Shown: in pieces, positions 34,101 to 46,019 of the stretch
How positions within the stretch are numbered: the first letter of the stretch is position 1
Layout: every line of letters starts with the position of its first letter
Assembly (NCBI GenBank): GCA_034769895.1
Contig: CM068368.1
Span: forward strand, 339,473,076 to 339,537,075
DNA: 64,000 bases
From: Magicicada septendecula
Lineage: Eukaryota; Arthropoda; Insecta; Hemiptera; Cicadidae
Direction of reading: 5' to 3'
Position numbers and translations under genes: made by a program
Notes under the pieces: generated by a model
The model's database searches: none
Told to the model about the DNA's origin: nothing
What the model saw: the letters and a program-made list of their open reading frames with translations, nothing else

Positions 34101-34493
34101 AGTAAAATTCTGAATTTTTAATTTCACCGTAATACTGTGAGATATCTTTAGGTTTTGTTTATTTGCGGTGGTACACTTTATGTTCACCATTTGGCTACGT
34201 TTAATCAGTTTATGATTAGCTAATAAGGTGGCTAACTGTTTAATAATTATACTACGGGTAGATCCTGAATCAATTAAACCAAGGGTTTTCGTTGCTCCAA
34301 GGTCTATCTGTACATAGGGTAGTTGGCATATACTTGTTTTACATGCAGCAATAGAGTTGCACTTCTCGATAAATTTTGTTAAATAAGGATCTCTGCGTTT
34401 ATTTTTACTCATCTTTATTTGACGCTTAGTATTGTTGTTACCTTTCCTTCTGATGCTTCGGAAGACGTAGGATTTTCGGTCTTCCAGCTTCAC
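31192..34493 (-). pseudogene. element 1 pol region (protease, RT, RNase H, integrase)
   Basis: From right to left: an aspartic protease with GLIDSGSTRS near 34.26 kb; reverse transcriptase with VDYRQLNKS, PFGISQGSS and the YLDDIVVYS active site near 33.3 kb; RNase H with TDNQALSWLL and a DTLSRM end near 32.5 kb; integrase with an H-H-C-C zinc-binding module (HMGIRKT, CEICALSK) near 32.2 kb, the D-D-E core (IDYSGP, LISDNGPRF, AERYLRNL), and a C-terminal GPY-type module (RWCGPYQI). The order is diagnostic of Ty3/gypsy. It overlaps the end of gag by a few bases without its own ATG there, fitting the frameshift or read-through expression usual for the family. About one break is apparent. Confidence 0.9.
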
Positions 34494-36010
34494 ACATTTT
34501 TTGATTGGTCGGTTTTCTGTAGATAACGCTTTTGTTTACATAACTTGCTAATATGTCCGGCCTTTCCACAGTTATAACATCTTCTTTCCTCACTTACTTC
34601 GCTCGTTGGTTGTCGGGATTTTGGTTTAGAGTATGAAACATGGGGATAGTTTTGGGTTTTATGTGTACTTACGAATCGCTTATCGCGGTAGTTTCGGGTA
34701 TCATTTCCAATAGGTCTAGTTTGCAATGAATTTCTTTGTTGACTCTGGGACATAGAAACACTTCTATTCTGGTCAGAATACCAGACGTCGGACGAATGTA
34801 TACAACATAGTTCTAGTTCCGTAAAAGTTGTAGGTGGCTTGACGAGTGCTAGTCGAGATCGCTCCTCGGGGGATAGTCTTACTATGATATTGTCTACTAA
34901 CTGTTGTTCGCTCCATTTAACTTGTAACAATAAAGCAGATTCTCTTACTTTAGAAATATAATGAGCTAGTCTCTCGTATGTACCTTGTGCACGAAGTACT
35001 AAGTTTCGCTTCAATTCTTCGTAAATACCGGTGGGAATGAAATGTCTTATTAGTGTGGTATGAAGTTCTTCTACCGATTGATTATACCTTAGGGATTCTA
35101 ACACTCTATCTTTTAATGGAGATCTACACTTAGGTAAAATAACTTGCAAAATCTGGTTATCTCTTAGTTGTTGCAGTTCCTTTAATTCTAAGATATGTTT
35201 GATAAAATTAAGGAGCTTTGTAATATTCAGCCCATCAGTGATTTGTATATTGGACAAAATACTTTCTACAGGGTGGGTTATTTTTCCATAGAGCTCGGGA
35301 GTTAAATTTATTTGGCTCATCATTCTAGGATTTTCCGCAGGTTGATTAGTCCGCGAATGAGAAGGTAATTCGTAGGTATGGGTCATATTTTCTAGTTCAT
35401 TAGGGAGTGACGTAACGTTTACTGCTTGAATATTTACTTGACTACCACTTAACCGTTCCTTGAATGGATCTATATTGAATTCCTGCAGAATCTGAATTTT
35501 TGCAGTACCGTTTGGTTGTTCTTGAGTCGGCGATTGGGTAGGTGAAATATTTAATTTCGTCATTGCTTCTTCGATTTCGTCTAATCTAAACAATTCGGAT
35601 CGTCTACGTAATTCGCGTATTATCTCAGGTAATTGTTTTAATGCTTCCTCGGCGAATTTTTTTACATCAGGAGGGATACCTTTATCACCGGGCCAGGTCA
35701 ACAGATTGGTGATACGACGGTATAGATGCTCAATTCTTTGGGTGGTGCGTAATATTACTGCGGGGGATTTTTCATCACGCAGGGTTTGTGCGTACGAAGT
35801 TAGTTCTGTATACTTACGATAACACGTTTCTTTTTCGCTATTGAAATCTAAAACACTCAAACGACTTAATAATGAAGGTTTGTCCGGTTTACTTTCGCGT
35901 AACGTCTTGCGAAGTTCCGCGACAGTTACATTAGAGTAGGGGAGACCATGCCATAATGCTTCATAGGTTAATTCGTCTTTCAACAAGAAATCGGGGTTAA
36001 ATTGAGTCAT
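34490..36010 (-). CDS. element 1 gag
   Basis: The start is taken at the first ATG (36010, MTQFNPDFLLKDEL); the open frame itself runs further upstream without an ATG. The protein is about 506 residues. The central part (about 260-420) has the helical capsid-like region (QILQVILPKCRSPLKDRVLE, LHTTLIRHFIPTG). The C-terminus has one CCHC zinc knuckle, CYNCGKAGHISKLC, preceded by an Arg/Ser/Gln-rich linker, as expected for nucleic-acid packaging. Gag forms the particle shell that houses reverse transcription. This one appears open throughout. Confidence 0.85.
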   Translation of the reverse strand: MTQFNPDFLLKDELTYEALWHGLPYSNVTVAELRKTLRESKPDKPSLLSRLSVLDFNSEKETCYRKYTELTSYAQTLRDEKSPAVILRTTQRIEHLYRRITNLLTWPGDKGIPPDVKKFAEEALKQLPEIIRELRRRSELFRLDEIEEAMTKLNISPTQSPTQEQPNGTAKIQILQEFNIDPFKERLSGSQVNIQAVNVTSLPNELENMTHTYELPSHSRTNQPAENPRMMSQINLTPELYGKITHPVESILSNIQITDGLNITKLLNFIKHILELKELQQLRDNQILQVILPKCRSPLKDRVLESLRYNQSVEELHTTLIRHFIPTGIYEELKRNLVLRAQGTYERLAHYISKVRESALLLQVKWSEQQLVDNIIVRLSPEERSRLALVKPPTTFTELELCCIHSSDVWYSDQNRSVSMSQSQQRNSLQTRPIGNDTRNYRDKRFVSTHKTQNYPHVSYSKPKSRQPTSEVSEERRCYNCGKAGHISKLCKQKRYLQKTDQSKNV

Positions 36011-36803
36011 TTTTGATAATAACCACTTTACACACGACGTATTACGAACGACAAATCTTATGTCACTTACTTTACTTCGTTTTCTCAATGTTTAAAAATA
36101 GATAACATTAATTCATTTAAACACATACACATATATCTTATTTCATATTAAGCTTTGGGATGTAATCTTATCTTAATTAATCAACATAACTGATTTCACA
36201 ACAATTAAATTCTCAGTATTGACATATATAATTAATCAAAACAAAACGATAATACTATTTTAGTAGAGAGAAATTTCATATACGGAAAGTTCATTGATTT
36301 AACAAACAGCACAAAGAATCAGCTGTTTTGGGGTGTCGTCTAGTTGCATAGGGTGGTAATTCAGAACAATACAAAAACAGGAAAGAGCTTGTCTAACGTG
36401 GCTTTGTTTGCTTTAGGGAGGAGGGGTTATGAATGAGATGGGTTCTTACAAAGGGGAGAGTTTACATTCCTCAACACATATTTAACATGAACCAACTGGC
36501 TGGGAATTGACTTGTTTGGAATGGTTTCCCTACCAGCTATTACTTGCTTAACACGGCAAACTCGCGATACTAATATTATTATTATATAATTAAAATTTTA
36601 CTCATTTATTTATTTTTTTTTTTCTGAGTGAATAAATTTATGTTTGTCCTTTTTTTTTTTTTATCGTTAACGACTTATAAACTTACACAACAACAATTAC
36701 ATAATTATGTTGCAATTTTCTGTACGTGACACTCTGTAAACAATATTTTTTTTTTTTACCAAGTAAATTACACAATTTTAAATTTAGCAGAGTGGCGCAA
36801 TTT
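36011..36803 (-). other. element 1 5' leader
   Basis: Lies between gag and the 5' LTR (36804-38126). It has several T-rich runs. The bases next to the LTR read, on the minus strand, TTGCGCCACTCTGC. This is not a clear match to the TGG-initial primer site of a common tRNA, so the primer is undetermined. Confidence 0.5.
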
Positions 36804-38126
36804 TGTGCCGCCCCTTGGCAAGACAACACAAAAATCGGGAACTAGTTTAATTCTTTACCAGTAAACTAAACCAGCTGCCGTTGTTAGTAAAACGCTTACT
36901 AACAAATTACAAAACAAGTATGATATAGGAAACTGACAAGGTTTGCATAAACTTATTCACTCACTAGGTATTAGCTAAAACATCTCTTTATTGCTATTGA
37001 AATATTAATCAAACATTATTCCTGATTTTAAAGAAAGTTATTTTAGTAAATAGCCCTTTTACTGCTTCAAAGATCTTAATTATATTATTCTTGTTATATC
37101 AAAATTTATTCTTATAACTGTTGCTTTTAATACCACGGATCCGGGTCTCAATTTTCTCAAAATTATTAATTTATCAATATATACATTACGGTTACTATTC
37201 CTTCTTACAAAATTACAAAGTATACAAATCTGATAATTTGTTCATTACATTGCGAAAGTTCTTTAAAGTTCTTTGTTACTTCTTATTAAGGGGAAATTTA
37301 CAAAAGTTGTGGTTTGATATCACCTGAGGTTGTTTTTGTATTCTTGGGACATCTCCAGTTGTCTTCTACGGGTTGAGTACGTTGTTCTTGGTGTATCTAC
37401 ATCGGGTTGATTTTTAGTTTACTTGAAGCTCTCGAAGATAGGTTGTTTACTTGAAGTTCCACATGTTGTAATTTCACTTTTCTTAGTGCAGATTCTTGTA
37501 GTTCACATTTTCTTTATTTTAATTACAGTTATCATTCTCACTTTGCAGTACTACAGTCTAGTAGTTAACTATGTTACTCTTACATTTGATTTTGTTTTTA
37601 AGAGATGTGTTGGCTACCTTTTTCTATTTTATTTATATATTTTCTCACAAACTCTAGACACTACATTATTCACAATAACAAGATTTCACGCTGGATATGC
37701 TTCTAGAGAACTTACACATACGTATATGTGTACAACACCAAAACTCACGTCTACTCATTGCGACGTTCTACGGCCGAATGCGCGTACGGTTTAGGGGAGA
37801 GGGCTCAGTAAGCTAGTGCGTATTTACACACTAAGAAAATAGTTCGTACTTTTCCTATTATTATTTATTCATTAATTAGAAGATAAATACTTTATGTTTA
37901 TTTTATTATGACTTAGGGATTTCTTTATTTCTCTAGTCGCATTTTTAATTATTTAAGTAATTATTATTATTATTCACTACTTAATACTTTTCTTGGCGTG
38001 TTGGTACTGGAAGGTTTCAAGTTGATTCAGGAATCTGGGTATAGGTAAGGGTGTATGATACTCTTACTTATTAAAATTAAAAAATTTTAATCTGTGAGAT
38101 TTTTTGATACATTTAAAATCGTCACA
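36804..38126 (-). repeat. LTR of element 1 (5' LTR on the minus strand)
   Basis: 1323 bp, with about four differences from the other LTR and no indel. Promoter and polyadenylation signals were not resolved. Confidence 0.93.
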
Positions 38127-38130
38127 ATAT

Positions 38131-38640
38131 ATTTGAGCAAAGAGTAACAAAAAAGAAATTATGAAAAAATTAAAACTGCACGTCGGTTGCATCATAACAA
38201 AAAGAATTGTAGCCTACTACCTTGATAAATTAAACGATATGAGAAATATTATACACATTTGCGTGTGTGTGTGTGTGCGCGCGCGCGTTATTAGAGTATT
38301 TAGAAAAACACATATGAGCGAAACAGGATATAAAAAATCGTACTCATGGGTCTGGTGCTACTGTTCTACTGTGCTAAGGCATACCACGGGAATTTGCTAT
38401 GTGAAGTAATTATTTCGCGTTTAAACGAAATAATGTATAAATTCTAAAGGTCATACACTGTCGCATAACTGTAAATTGTGTTGCAGACAAGCGACCGTTG
38501 AAGGTCGTAAACAGCAAGTAGATTTTGTTGCATTCTTACTGATGCTTGCAATACCGTGGCTTTGTTAAGCAAACATTTATCGTAAAGTGGTTTTATATTT
38601 CTGTTTCATTTTGATCGTTCACTAGCTCGCATCGTCTTCA
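38131..38640. other. right flank of element 1; short TG/CG alternating tract
   Basis: An alternating (TG)n(CG)n tract lies at about 38261-38287. Nothing coding was recognised. Confidence 0.4.
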
Positions 38641-38815
38641 GAATAACGTCCAATCCTGTACCAAACGTATATACGAGCTAATCCTGTACCAAGCTCGTAT
38701 GTTATGTTTCCTGTTTGGCCGTCTATGTATCCGCTTGCTTCAGACTTAAATAATCTCCGTCCTGAAGACGAACCGAGAATATGACGGGCCAAAACGTCGG
38801 TGGAAATAAAAAAAC
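38641..38815 (+). repeat. small structured repeat with hairpin and hammerhead-like core
   Basis: AATCCTGTACCAA occurs twice. A perfect 9-bp hairpin at 38671-38700 has arms ATACGAGCT and AGCTCGTAT around a 12-base loop. At 38762-38798 CTGAAGA, an imperfect stem and AAAACGTC follow, and then an A-rich tail. Hammerhead ribozymes have CTGANGA, stem II and GAAA, so only the first box fits exactly. Hammerhead motifs are known in Penelope-like elements of animals. No Penelope reverse transcriptase was seen nearby, so this is at best a relic. Confidence 0.3.
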
Positions 38816-38819
38816 AGAA

Positions 38820-41800
38820 GTGATTCTGTTTGAAGTAGGAGTTCTGATCATAACGTTTGACCAACGGGAACGAGTTTTAGAGAGAGAGCTGATATCTCCA
38901 GCAAAAACTGAAATAAAAGCTTTCACATAGAAGTGGCCAATGTAAAGAAAGAATGTGCGAGAAAACTGCCTTTCGACAGACTTGTTATTTTTTATTTTAT
39001 GTTGTATTCTTACTTGCGGGTTTGCTATCGACATATATATATTACGACGCTCCCTTTCATCTAACACAATTATCTAATATTTGTATGTTAGATAAAATGT
39101 TACTTACCCGTGATATTACTTTACCTGGGCGCCAGAACAAATCCCAGATACACATGACACGGTTTCAGCTTAGCTCAGCGCATGGAGACACTCTTTCTCA
39201 GGATTCGTTCAGTGATTGTGGTTTTCAAGGGGAATCGTTACAAATAACACTTTAATATTTGCTTGATTATTTTAATTAACGTTTTAATCAATTATTTTTA
39301 AACTTGATTAGGCTAATGGTAGGACTTATTTCTACCCTAACACTTATAATTACTGAGTGAGTGTGAAAAGTAACGATTAAGACGTTCAAACGACCTATAG
39401 CTCTTATCTGGTTTGATTAAGAGATTGCTATCTCCCAAACCAGTGTTAAGAACAGGTCTGCAATAATTTGCACGTCCAATACTACACCCCACTTTCCATT
39501 CAACACTCCTATACTATGTTAAAGCTAATCTTATAATTAAAATAGAAAGTGTGCAGTTCTTAGTGTCTTTTAAAAATTGTTTATTGTTTTTATTATTTGT
39601 TTAGTGCTTATTTCATTGATCAATGAATCTATTTCTTACTGTTTGATGCGTTGACCGAAGATAGGAATCCGTAGGGGTCCTCCTTGTGATGGTTTTGCAC
39701 AGAAGAATTGATGTTGATTAATGCTGTAGAAGATGCCTGGCAATTACAGATGCTGTAGCCTTCTGTCGCACAGGTCCTTCACGGCTGATGATTAATTAAT
39801 TAATTATTTAATTAATTAACGTTGTTTTACGCAGCGAGAGTTGTTGAACGGTACTAGTTCATATCACTGCGGACTACTTCTCGAATTTGATACTTAATTA
39901 CGCTTTTGCGTGATTGAAAAATTTCTGTACGTTATTTTTATACACGACTAGCGCATTGAAGATCCGAACGAAGAGTGATGCTACCCCTCGCTTTGAGTTG
40001 GCGTCAGTTTTAAATACTGGATAACTGGATACTGGATACTGAAAATATTGGTTGTTCAAATAAATCATGCGTTTCTCCAGTTTTGACAATCTCGAACAGG
40101 TCGACGAAACACCTCTTGACAGGTTTGAAACGGCAGAGAATTTCTAGTTAAAATCGTACTTCCTGTGTTTGCAAATCGATTGATTACAGGTATTTGCAAA
40201 CGTGTTTTCAAAGATCTGACCACAGAATATTGTTGCTTAGGTCTTTATCTGTGTGTGTGTGAAAACACCTAATTCCTACGTAGCATAATTCTCTCGTTAT
40301 TCCTTTTGGCGTACGTCTTCCGTATAACTTCTTCAATTGTTAATTATATTAACTGAGATTGCGGCTACTTATAAAGCTTCACTTGCTGAATACAATGCTA
40401 TTTTCAGAATTGCCGTATATTTATTAGTTTTTAAGTTATCACAGGTTGAACTGATAATTTGTATTGAGTAAATTGTCATGTTCGTACCAGTATCGGATGT
40501 CGCTGTGACGAGGTTAGAGTGAGATGACTGCGATTGTACGCTCTCTCTCTCTTGCTTACGCTGCTATACTCCCTCCGTCAGACACTTTCATATAACGCTC
40601 AGATAGGACGCTAATATGAATCGTTATAATATATATATATGCAATATATATATATATATATATGCATAGATAAATAATTTCCTACCCATCTAATTACCAG
40701 AGATGGTAACCTAAATAAAATGGCCTAAGAAAACTGAGCTAAACCTTAGGACATTATGACGTTAAACCTGGTATCGTACTTCTCTATCGAAATGATCCAA
40801 AGGTGGAGAGGTAAGAACGATAAATTTTAGACAACAGCTACAATATCTAGAGGGGCATTAGAGAAAATAATCAGGACTGCAAAAGGACCTTTTAAAAACA
40901 TTAGTAGACCTGGGTGGTTTATATGTATCTAATACGATAGGACCCGTTGCATGATCACACCATGGGGTAGTGCAATAAGATATTGGTAACAGTCGTGGAG
41001 GCAGTTTTTTGGAATCGCGTTCACATGTTGTTTAACCCGAGGACTGTGGCCACTGCGGAATATAATTTCACTTAATTTGCTGTATTTAAATTTGGTAATA
41101 AACGAATAATTGAATTAATTCATTCATTTTCAGGGGATCACATTTTCTGATGTCGTGGCAACCCGATGTTTTCGAAGAACTTGTCTTCAACTTGTTTTTG
41201 GTTCGATATGATTGCTTTTAACATCCTATCAGATCTTCCTTGCCGATTCTTTTTTATTTTTTGTCCTGTCGATAGACAAAATTTATTAGTGTATACGAAG
41301 CTCAAAGTTTAGATGTCTCTATTTTCACACACAATCTTCTTTAGGGTTAGAAAGGAGTTCATACTTACAACGAAAATCTTTATTCACCAGCACAATTAAA
41401 AGAACTGGTATGACGACGATGACTTTTGAAACAGAAAATAATAAAATAATAGTATATGAAACAGAAGATTCACGAAGGTGCCTTTTAAACATTGTGACAT
41501 TTCACTGAACAAAGAGACAATACTGTATTAGTGGGATGAAGAAAGTGAAAAATACATAAGGAAAAAATAAGGAAACACCATAAATATTTAAACTCATAGA
41601 GAATTGAAGATAAGCTTGATTAGAAAATTATTCTAACTAATAATACAAAGTAGAAAAGCAATAATAAAGAATCATTATCATCGTCATCTACTTTACAAGA
41701 GTTAGATACTACTGCATTGTGTCTACAACTACCGCACTTTACAGAAATAAGATTTATATCTCCGAGTTGGATAATTAGAAAGGTAAAAACATAAAATAAT

Positions 41801-41930
41801 TTTATTTAAGAAGCAATAAAAGTAAAGCGGTAATATAAAAAACAAACCCAGAGAAACAGGAAAAGTGTTTTCATAGGTCGTCGCACAGAAATTTCAAGAA
41901 CGTCAATAACAAAAATGTTCAACCTACGTT
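38820..41930. other. long unassigned stretch
   Basis: Contains (TTAA)n-type repeats near 39789-39821, an AT-dinucleotide tract at 40628-40666 (two runs separated by TGCA), and no recognisable coding sequence. The longest frames (about 100 codons at 38953-39255 plus) have no motif. Confidence 0.35.
40628..40666. repeat. interrupted (AT)n microsatellite
   Basis: Two AT runs split by GCA, ending in ATGCAT. Confidence 0.85.
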
Positions 41931-41939
41931 AGTAGTTGG

Positions 41940-42960
41940 ATGCGTTGAAGTAAATCTACGAATACACTTAATAACAAAGGTATGTAACCCAAGGAAATCT
42001 TCCGGACCATGGGATATCCCAGCAGAACTATTAACTCGGTACAATAGTACAGATGGGCATCTATTGTAAAATGTCGAAATGTATCAGTAACTCCTAATTT
42101 GTAGATAATATACTACACCCACCTAAAACGGCAGACAAAACCAACTCTGATAGCTTCTGGGAATATATATACTACTTTGTGAGAATATACACTTTTGTGA
42201 ATAGAGTTTATGGGAAAGTTCTCAAAAACAGAACAGAATAGGAATATCAAAACTTGGCGGTTTAGAATCAAACAGGTTTCAGATCAGGAAGATCCACCAC
42301 AGATCATGTGTTCTCCTTCATTCAAGTAATTAATAAAAAGATAGCACATAATAAAAAAATCACTTGTTTTTTGTAGGCTTAATACAGCTATGACAGTTTT
42401 CCTATGTAGGTTTGAAACTTAACAGCTCCAGAAAACACTAGCATTAATATGGAATTAATACAAAGTGTCAGAAGCCTGTGTAACCACCAGGTAACAAAGA
42501 CGAAATTATTAAAGCAAATAAAGACAGATTTTGTTGCATCAGAGGTTGCTGTGTATTACCAACTCTGTTTAAAATATATGTCACAGAGATTCTGAAAAAA
42601 ATTAAGGAGGAATAGAGAACCTGGGACATCTTTAAATAATATCACCTTATATACATTCTGCTCTTTAGACGATCGGCTAGTGATTTCGCGATATTATTAA
42701 GTTAAACTACACGACACAAAAATTCTTCAAAGAATGCAGGGAGCGAGATTAGAGGTAATTATAAAGAAAGGGAACCGGGCCTATATGTGTATCGGAGAAC
42801 AACAGGAAGACTTAATACTGAAGGTGGAGGAACGATAAGCAGTGCCTAAAGAATACTTATATGTACTTGGAGGTCAAAGTCGCACAGGAAGGAACACGGG
42901 ATACTGCAATCAATCTGGGAAGAAAAGCTTTTAGTCCACAGTAACTTGTGACATAGTAAC
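41940..42960 (+). mobile_element. LINE ORF2 fragment, reverse-transcriptase region (decayed)
   Basis: In changing frames: VEVNLRIHLI with SSGPWDIPAELL (RT entry block, NKAPGxDGIPAELL); YGKVLKNR; QTGFRSGRSTTDHVFSFIQV near 42270-42330 (GFRxxRSTTDHIFxL); VRSLCNHQVTKTKLLKQI; then a piece resembling EGCCVLPTLFKIYVTEIL (QGCxLSPxLFNIYxxEIL); and later YLYVLGG and NQSGKKSF. Many stops and several frame changes are present, so it is an old copy. The catalytic F/YADD box is not recognisable. The C-terminal tail of what may be the same element resumes at 43.81 kb beyond a Jockey fragment. Confidence 0.75.
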
Positions 42961-43149
42961 ACTATCAAGTAAAATAAATAAAATTATAGCGCACTTGTTA
43001 AACGTAGACTAACCTACAGCTATAAAATATGGCTCCCTTGAAAGATTTTTGTTCGTTTATTTATATTGCAACTAGTAACAAATTATGAAGCAAGTTTATT
43101 CGAACAACTATCTTAGCAGTGAGTAGAATTTGCTCCCATTGGCACGCTT

Positions 43150-43800
43150 CGTTCAAGTGTAGATATTTCTTTAAACGCTCCAATTCCCTACATCAGTTTC
43201 TGTCTCTGCAATCCCCGAACAAGACCAGCATTATCAAGAAGCTGTAGTACTTCATTACTGTGATGGTTATGAAGTCTTTGCTTTTTTTAGCTGCAAACCT
43301 AACAAGTAACTGTTTGGTCTGTTGATCTCATCAGTAACAACAGATTACTTTTCAGCAATAATTGGTATTCAAGTCTCGATGGATGTCATCGTTCCTTTGT
43401 ACCACGGCGCATCAAAATACTGCAAAAAACTTTATTTTAAAAAGTTTGAAGTGTTTTCATGCTGGATTTCTTTGTGAAACCCCAAAGTTGCACATCATAA
43501 TCTTCACCGGTTTTTAAAACTTGTTTGTGTAATAATAGGATATTATGCAGTGACACTTCTTGAATTGTTCTTGGCAGTGACAGTCTTCCAAGTAGCCACC
43601 ACATTTTCTTGAATTTTATTCTAGGTTCTTCACGTTTTTTTCTTGACATGTCCTTTCCATGTAAGCTTACCATCTAAAGTCATGCCCAAATACTTCCCCG
43701 ACTTTGCATGTGGAATTATTTGATGATTCATTAAAATAGGTAAGTGTTCCATTTTCCTGTTGGTGAATTTGATATGAGTAGATTTTCTCTTGAAAGATAA
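43150..43800 (-). mobile_element. Jockey-clade LINE fragment (RT C-terminal and downstream)
   Basis: From right to left on the minus strand: KSTHIKFTNRKMEHLP; IIPHAKSGKYLGMTLDGKLT (xKYLGMxLDxxLTW); then in another frame RIKFKKMWWLLGRLS; VSLHNILLLHKQVLK; YDVQLWGFTKKSSMKTLQTF; a degraded stretch with IHRDLNT; and NEVLQLLDNAGLVRGLQRQ. These are the standard Jockey/BMC1-type blocks (WLLGRxSxLSLxNKLLLYKxILKPIWxYGIQLWGxAxxSNIxxLQ, HPNxLAxxLLDN). At least two frame changes are seen. It lies in the opposite orientation inside a plus-strand LINE, so it probably inserted there. Confidence 0.8.
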
Positions 43801-43804
43801 CATT

Positions 43805-44050
43805 AAAAGAATATTAGGAGTAACTGAATAGTTTTATGGATACGAGCAACCGGTAGAGCCACAACATACGGGATGACAAACTTTCGGATAGGAAAGATAA
43901 CGAGAATTACATTTTCAATAATAGATGCCGTCGGAAATAAGCAGTTGTTTTGGTATGGGGTGGTCCAACGACTTGCGAACATAGATTTACAAACGAGTAC
44001 TGAATTGGCAACCCAAAGGAAGAAGGATGCGGGAGAGGAACTTTGAAGGT
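43805..44050 (+). mobile_element. LINE ORF2 C-terminal tail, continuing the split plus-strand LINE
   Basis: NIKRILGVTE, then across frame changes KQLFWYGVVQRLANIDLQT and KRVLNWQPKEEGCGRGTLK. This matches the tail KQLxWYGHVQRMxxxRLPKRVLEWQPKGRRMRGRPLK. Position and strand fit the missing 3' end of the LINE at 41.94-42.96 kb. Confidence 0.65.
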
Positions 44051-44054
44051 TAAA

Positions 44055-46015
44055 CCATTAAATCGTTTAACTATTTACGTAAATATTTTTAAACAAAGGA
44101 ATTAAAAATAGTGAATAAATATTATAAAAGTGTGGAGTGTAAAGTTAGTTGGTTTATTTTTTATAATAACGGTGCTCCATTCCCTTGACAGTAGTTCAAA
44201 CAACTTGAAGTTGTTTGTATTTAACTTGTTTGTTTAAAACTAAAGTGAATTAAAAGTATATACTTACAGAACAGTCGTTAGTCATGGAGATTGAAAGTCG
44301 GAAACTGAAGTCGTTGAACGTTGTAAACCGATCTTCGATGATAAAATGGTTTATCAGTAATTGGTTAGTGACGAGTATGATGATGATGATTTCGGTGATT
44401 ATTAATATTGTTGTTATTGTTATAATTAATATTTTGATTACACAGGTAGGTTCCCAACCTGGAGGAAGACCACACGACTTGGATTACACAGGTAGGTTCC
44501 CAACCTGGAGGAAGACCACACGACTTGGATTACACAAAAACATACTGCGCCCAATTCTCATGTCTCGTTTTGGAAGTTACCTCGTTACTTCCGAGAAGAT
44601 TTAAAATTCACTGTGCCGGTATCTTTTTATTTCAGTAGTACTGGGAATGGATCTGTGATCTGTAGTACTTCTATATCTGTGATCTGTTAATTAGTAACCT
44701 AATCCTCTCTTCTGGACACATCTTAAATTTGTCAGCGAAATAGAATAAAAATACTGTTCCTATGTATCGAAGTTGAGTAAAACACAATTAGGTGTTCAAA
44801 ATTTACGAAAGTACAAACGTTCCAGATTGATAGAAATGAATGTTATCTGACCATTAACAAGTTTGTGTTTGTTCTGTTCCAGGACTTGAGATAACCACGG
44901 TACCAGTCCAGATTGTTCCGACAATATGTATAACATTCAAATGCTGAATCTTCAGCAGTCAAATAACAAAATCTTTTAATCAGGTAATCAGCAACGAATA
45001 TTAATAGTTCAATAATCGGTAGTGAAAACTTTTCAAACAGCATTAACAAAACCGGCTATTAATATATTGGTAAAAATATTTTAGTTTAAACTAATTAATA
45101 AATACGCAGTGACAGACACTTGCCTTAATGATATCAAGCATCTTTCGTTTCTCTTTCTCTTTGCTTCATCTTCAGGTAAACCTTCAGCAGCTGTTCTCAA
45201 ACTCGGCTCGACGCATACTTGGTAGCAGAACATAGAGTGTGCAGGCGCCTGACGGTGGCTCAAAATCGGGTGCTTCTTCTCTCAGACGTTGTTAGAATAT
45301 AATAGACTTCACATGCGGCTCATCAAACGCCTTTTCAGTGATCTGAAAACAAAAACATACTCAACGAAAATTGCGTTGCTAGGCATTGTTAAACATTTGC
45401 AGAAACTGATTTTTTTTCGATTCCCAATTGACCTACAAAATAAATGTAAATACATCTTTAATTACATATTTCTTTTTTCTAATATATTAACGGTGGTATA
45501 CATACGTAGTCTATGCAACTAAATATGAGTGGGTGAGCGTCCGTTTGAGACATGAGTTGTCATGTGAGCTAAATACAGTATAATTCAGTAGAATTAAAAA
45601 TTGTTAAATCGTGTTATACAACCTAAATAAATTTCAAACAACTACTTATAGTAGTCATAGTAAAATAATGTAAATACAAATACTCGGTTTTAATCAGGAA
45701 AATAAACCAGATGTTTTGTTATAAAGAAATGTAAGATCTCAGTTACTTTTTATCCGAATTGCATAACCAAAATACCATGATTTTTGTGAAATTAGAGCTA
45801 AAAATTGTATTACGCCGGCATTTAAATTTTCAGTATAATATTTGCTTCGTTTTGTGGTTATAAGAAGCAGTTCACTTACCAAATAGTGTATACCAAATTT
45901 CAACTCCACACATCATTTTGTTCAGCAGTAATTAATTTAAAATAAAACGCATAAACACACAGAAGAAAAACGAATCATTTTATAGGTTATGTTTATTGAA
46001 CGTTTCTCTTCAGTT
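44055..46015. other. AT-rich stretch, mostly unassigned
   Basis: Apart from the 46-bp tandem duplication listed separately, no feature is recognised. Frames of 60-106 codons occur without known motifs. Confidence 0.4.
44436..44536. repeat. two-copy 46-bp tandem repeat
   Basis: The unit begins GATTACACAGGTAGGTTCCC and repeats exactly at 44482, with a third partial start at 44528. Each unit contains the dyad AGGTT-CCC-AACCT. Confidence 0.9.
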
Positions 46016-46019
46016 TAAT

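Larger units (their letters stand above)
29306..38126 (-). mobile_element. LTR element 1: Ty3/gypsy retrotransposon (8.8 kb)
   Basis: Fossil LTR retrotransposon. Two 1323-bp direct repeats bound an internal region with gag and pol on the minus strand. The protease, RT, RNase H, integrase order identifies Ty3/gypsy. LTRs read TG...CA on either strand. The 4-bp target duplication is ATAT (29302-29305 and 38127-38130). The two LTRs differ at about four positions with no length difference, about 0.3%, so insertion is recent. The pol region appears to carry about one interruption, so the copy is probably not intact. No env-like frame is present. Confidence 0.93.
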
